A DNA stretch of 64,000 nucleotides from Planctomicrobium piriforme (GTDB lineage: Bacteria > Planctomycetota > Planctomycetia > Planctomycetales > Planctomycetaceae). Where the stretch lies: contig CAMATH010000018.1 of assembly GCA_945860955.1 (NCBI GenBank), forward strand, positions 1-64,000, given 5' to 3'. Shown piece by piece: positions 60,744 through 64,000 of the stretch (positions within the stretch are counted from its first letter, which is position 1; every line of letters starts with the position of its first letter). The notes beneath the pieces were generated by a model. The model was not told the origin of the DNA and ran no database searches. It worked only from the letters and a program-made list of their open reading frames with translations. A program made the position numbers and the translations under genes.

Positions 60744-63700
60744 TCAGCCTGCGACCTTGACGCCTCCCGGGTTCTGGCGATTCAGCCGTTCCCACCGCCG
60801 ACGGCGCACCAGATAGAACACGATCGGCAACAAGAGATCGATGACTTCGTCCGCAACCAGAATGCCTCCCAAGACCGGGGCGGCCATGGGGCGAATCACC
60901 TCGGCTCCGACGCCCGATGCCCACAACATCGGTGCGAGACCCAGCAGCGTGGTCGCCTCGGTCAGCAGTTTGGGCCGTAGCCGTTGAACGGCACCGGTGA
61001 GAACGGCGGAACGCAGGTCCGCGAGCGACATCTTCTCCAACCCCCCCGCCTGTTTGACCGCTTCGCGGAGGTACACCAGCATGATCATTCCCGTCGCTGC
61101 CGCCATGCCAAAACAGGCGATGTACCCGACCCCGACCGCCATGGAAAACGGAAACCCGAACAGCCACTGGAACACCACGCCACCCGCGAGGGCTCCGGGA
61201 ACGGCCAAAAGCACCGCCGTCGCATCGGCGAAATCGCGATAGGTGAAGTACATCACCAGGAAAATCAAAGCCGCCACTAAAGGCAACAGCAGCCATAGCA
61301 TTCGTCGGGTCGCCGCCCCGTGTTCAAATTGCCCGGTCCATTCAATGAACATCCCCTCCGGCAACTCGACCCGACCCGCCACGATGCGTCGCGCATCTTC
61401 GACAAACGCTTGCGGGTCGCGTCCCTGCACATTGAGCCGCACATAGTTCCGCAGCATCCCCTGTTCGCTCTTGATGGTCGCAGGCCCTTCGACAAACGCG
61501 ATGCGGGCGACATCTCCCAGTGAGACGAATGAAACCTGTGATCCGGCCGCCAGCGATTGAGTGTCGCTGGCCGCAGTGGTCACCTGGGGAGGCCGCGCCC
61601 GAACGGGAATCCGCCGGATCGACTCGAGGTCCGCCGTCCACTCGGAAGTCAGTTGAATCCGGACCGCGTTTCGAACCATCCCTTCCGTCGCGGCGGGAAC
61701 GGTGCGACCGCCGAATGCGAGTGCGACCGATTCGTTGAGATCACCGACGCTCACGCCGAAATCCGCCGCCCGTTCGCGATCGGGGACGATCTCCAGATAT
61801 CCCTTTCCGCGCAAGGGATCCGCGATCACATCGACCGCGCCCGGAAGTTCTTTGAGAACGGCGGCGACCTGTTCCGAGACCTCCACGATATCGTCGAGAT
61901 CGCTGCCAAGTACCCGCACTCCGATTTCGGAATTCACGCCGGTCGCCAGCATATCCACCCGATTCTGGATCGGCATCGTCCAGACATTCGTCCAGCCGGG
62001 CATTTGCAGCGACTGATTCAATTCGCCGTCGTAACTGCCTGAAAGTTCTTCACGGGGACACGGATGCAGTGACAGCCGCGCCGCGAAGTCGCGGGACAGT
62101 TCAGTCAGCATTCGGTCGAATTCCGGATGAGGATCGAACACCGGGAGCGAGCGGGATGCCGTTGCATGATGGGAACCCGCTGCGGGTTTTGGCGCTTCGG
62201 CGGTCGGCGACGACTCCAGACCGCGACGAAACCGGTCGATCCGCTCCAGATTGGCCGCCAGTCGAGGATCCAGCAGCACGGCACGATCGAGCAACTCTTC
62301 CGCCGCGAGTCGCGTGAACAGCACCGACGCGCGAGTTCTGATTTCAACGTTGAGTTCGCGGAGGTTTTGTCGCCACAACCGATGGGCCTCTTTCTTCGCG
62401 GACCGTTGCAGGCGTTCTGCCGGCCCCTCCGGTCGGAGACCAAACAGTTCGCCGAGCGCGGCCCCCGCATCGCCCAGCGCCCCCCGGTCTTGCCCCGCTG
62501 AGGTGCTTTGTTCCGAACCGGTCTCGCGGGATGCGAATTGGGCAACAGCGTGCCGCCAGAGCTGTTGCGCGTCCTCCAGCGTCAGACCATTTTGCGTGTC
62601 GGGCGGGAGCATGGCCGGCGCGTTGCGCACAGCGAGGGCAATCGTTCCCGCGTCCGGAAACGTGACGATCGTTCCCGAACGCTGGAGTTCCCTGGCGGCG
62701 GCCTCCATCACGTGTCGACGCACATCGAGCGCCAAACTCCGCAGAAAACCCTGATTTCGGTGATAACAGAATTCCCGCTGCTGGGCGTTATAACGTGGCA
62801 GGGCGGCGGCAAGAGCCGCCTCAACCTGCGAAATCCTGGTGTCAGAGCCATCGGCCGGCTCAATCATTGCCAGCGTTTCCATCCGATCCCGCGTGATTCG
62901 AACCTGTTCGGACGCCGCCGATCGCGCGATCTTTCGCTGTGGCCAAAACTCCCTCGGCCGAAACATGATCATGGTCTCGATCATGTCGAGCGGGGCGGGA
63001 TCGAACGCCGTTTCAGCCCGGCCCGCCTTACCGACGACCATGTCGACTTCGGGAAACCGGCACAACAACATGTCGCGCGCCTTGAGGTCGTCTCCAGACT
63101 GAATGCTGAACGCGCGCGGCACCGTGATCGGCATGTCCATCAACATGCCTTCGTCCAGCGGCATGCGAAGCTCCGTCGACAGCGGCGTGATCCCACGTTC
63201 CAAGAGCAACGCGACGCCGACCAAGAGAAGAGGGCCGGCGACTCGCGATGCCCGTCCGCGAGCGGCCCAGACTGTCGCGACGACGCCCAGGGCGGCGAGG
63301 ACGGGAACCAGGTTTTTCGCACCGGCGGCGCACACCGCGACCACCAGCGTCACCCACAATGTCCAGACCAGAATCAACGGTCGATCGAGCAGGTATTCGA
63401 GAACGGGGCGATACACTTCGATCACCCCACGCACAATCCCACTGTCCGATTCCCGCCGCATGCGGCCCTTGAGGCAGACCGTACACAACGCGGGGACCAA
63501 CGTGATCGCGAGAACCGCCACCGCCGCCAGGGCCAGACATTTGGTGACCGCCAGCGGACGATACATCCGCCCATCGATTCCCCCGAGCGCGAACACCGGC
63601 AGAAACGACAACAGCATGACCAGCACCGAACCAACGATTGGCCGCCCCACCTGCCGACACGCTGGCAGCACATACTCGCGGATATCGCCCTGAACCGGGG

Positions 63701-64000
63701 AATCCCCGAATTTCTCCCGCAGATGATGCATCGAGTTCTCGACCATCACGATGGACGAATCGACCAGGACGCCGATCGAGATCGAAATCCCCGCGAGCGA
63801 CATGATGTTGGTTTGCACGTCGGCGATCCCCAGACGGCGCAGCGTCCACATGCCGGCGAAGCTCAACAGGGCGGCGAGCGGCAGTGTGACTGCGATCGCG
63901 AACGACGCCCTCAGGTGCAGTAGGACCAAGAGGACGCAGACCACCGCGGTCACAATCGCCTCGACCAGCGTCCCCGTCACGGTCTGCACGGCCCCTTCGA
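60744..64000 (-). CDS. CusA-like heavy-metal efflux RND permease, 5' end outside the window
   Basis: The frame is open from 60744 to the window edge (at least 1085 residues), lacking an initial portion. This inner-membrane proton-driven pump exports metals such as Cu/Ag or divalent cations in a tripartite complex. The visible signatures are the TM4 block SIGVLVDSSIVMVENSMHHL with the proton-relay Asp, the membrane run LVMLLSFLPVFALGG, the porter segment PLDEGMLMDMPITVPRAFS, GKAGRAETAFDPAPLDMIET, and MPIQNRVDMLATGVNSEIGV. About 300 extra residues (62025-62936) separate the last two blocks, where known CusA has about 20. The C-terminus is complete (RFRRRRWERLNR-like end). The membrane-fusion partner gene must lie beyond the window. 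Confidence 0.92.
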   Translation of the reverse strand, partial: EGAVQTVTGTLVEAIVTAVVCVLLVLLHLRASFAIAVTLPLAALLSFAGMWTLRRLGIADVQTNIMSLAGISISIGVLVDSSIVMVENSMHHLREKFGDSPVQGDIREYVLPACRQVGRPIVGSVLVMLLSFLPVFALGGIDGRMYRPLAVTKCLALAAVAVLAITLVPALCTVCLKGRMRRESDSGIVRGVIEVYRPVLEYLLDRPLILVWTLWVTLVVAVCAAGAKNLVPVLAALGVVATVWAARGRASRVAGPLLLVGVALLLERGITPLSTELRMPLDEGMLMDMPITVPRAFSIQSGDDLKARDMLLCRFPEVDMVVGKAGRAETAFDPAPLDMIETMIMFRPREFWPQRKIARSAASEQVRITRDRMETLAMIEPADGSDTRISQVEAALAAALPRYNAQQREFCYHRNQGFLRSLALDVRRHVMEAAARELQRSGTIVTFPDAGTIALAVRNAPAMLPPDTQNGLTLEDAQQLWRHAVAQFASRETGSEQSTSAGQDRGALGDAGAALGELFGLRPEGPAERLQRSAKKEAHRLWRQNLRELNVEIRTRASVLFTRLAAEELLDRAVLLDPRLAANLERIDRFRRGLESSPTAEAPKPAAGSHHATASRSLPVFDPHPEFDRMLTELSRDFAARLSLHPCPREELSGSYDGELNQSLQMPGWTNVWTMPIQNRVDMLATGVNSEIGVRVLGSDLDDIVEVSEQVAAVLKELPGAVDVIADPLRGKGYLEIVPDRERAADFGVSVGDLNESVALAFGGRTVPAATEGMVRNAVRIQLTSEWTADLESIRRIPVRARPPQVTTAASDTQSLAAGSQVSFVSLGDVARIAFVEGPATIKSEQGMLRNYVRLNVQGRDPQAFVEDARRIVAGRVELPEGMFIEWTGQFEHGAATRRMLWLLLPLVAALIFLVMYFTYRDFADATAVLLAVPGALAGGVVFQWLFGFPFSMAVGVGYIACFGMAAATGMIMLVYLREAVKQAGGLEKMSLADLRSAVLTGAVQRLRPKLLTEATTLLGLAPMLWASGVGAEVIRPMAAPVLGGILVADEVIDLLLPIVFYLVRRRRWERLNRQNPGGVKVAG

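Noticed and set aside
62508-63923. Plus-strand ORF of 471 codons
   Set aside because: It is antisense to the RND pump and is rich in Arg/His/Asp/Gln with no motif.
1-64000. CRISPR arrays, tRNA or rRNA genes
   Set aside because: No regularly spaced direct repeats, tRNA cloverleaf endings or rRNA-like blocks were seen by eye on either strand.

Overview
The window looks like a chromosomal segment of a high-GC planctomycete. The markers are the families typical of that phylum: DUF1501 proteins, a planctomycete-type cytochrome c (PSCyt1) with DUF1549/DUF1553, DUF4340 and Gld-type ABC components, DUF6288, a stand-alone GGQ release-factor-like protein, and an mch gene for H4MPT-linked C1 metabolism in a bacterium. 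Most genes are spaced normally and are plausibly core or lineage-typical. The high GC content creates many long antisense ORFs, which I treated as shadows.

Layout. Positions 1-900 hold debris: a transposase 3' end, a small protein gene that seems fused to the tail of a lost tandem copy, and the tail of a stress-protein pseudogene. From 0.9 to 7.3 kb come a FAD/Rieske oxidoreductase, a YflT-like stress protein, argS, rsfS and a ketosynthase homologue that has lost its whole catalytic triad. From 7.5 to 18.9 kb come secreted or membrane proteins (PQQ-type propeller with EF-hands, glycosidase-like protein, MscS-type channel, thioredoxin-like protein, D-aminoacylase-type amidohydrolase). From 19.1 to 25.1 kb there is an apparent operon for a Gld-like ABC transporter (ATPase, permease-GldG fusion, DUF4340 protein) closed by a strong terminator. 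It is followed by a VWA protein and a coiled-coil protein. From 28 to 37 kb come a NagB-like protein, a GGQ protein, the B12-dependent ribonucleotide reductase nrdJ with a DnaA-box-like array upstream, a PLP aminotransferase and a PLP basic-amino-acid decarboxylase. From 37.5 to 40.6 kb there is a tight four-gene set: two exported or membrane-anchored hypotheticals, mch and a RimK-like ATP-grasp ligase. From 40.7 to 48 kb come two DUF1501 proteins and a PSCyt1/DUF1549/LamG/DUF1553 operon. From 48 to 56 kb come a beta-helix/PKD protein, a RepA-like ATPase with an eroded Walker A, a palindrome-rich intergenic region, small zinc-ribbon and membrane proteins, and a PDZ/DUF6288/SASA fusion.

The most accessory-looking part is 56.1-60.0 kb. 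Three minus-strand genes joined by ATGA overlaps encode a putative ABC three-component (ABC-3C) conflict system: an effector-like protein with a possible restriction-endonuclease-like N-terminus, a small middle component, and a DUF2326 SMC-like ATPase. A transposase relic lies just upstream. The window ends inside a CusA-like RND metal efflux pump that carries an unusual insertion of about 300 residues in its porter region.

Family assignments rest on motif recognition by eye. No database search was run. Start codons were moved from the longest ORF wherever a signal peptide, Shine-Dalgarno sequence or gene overlap supported a shorter form.
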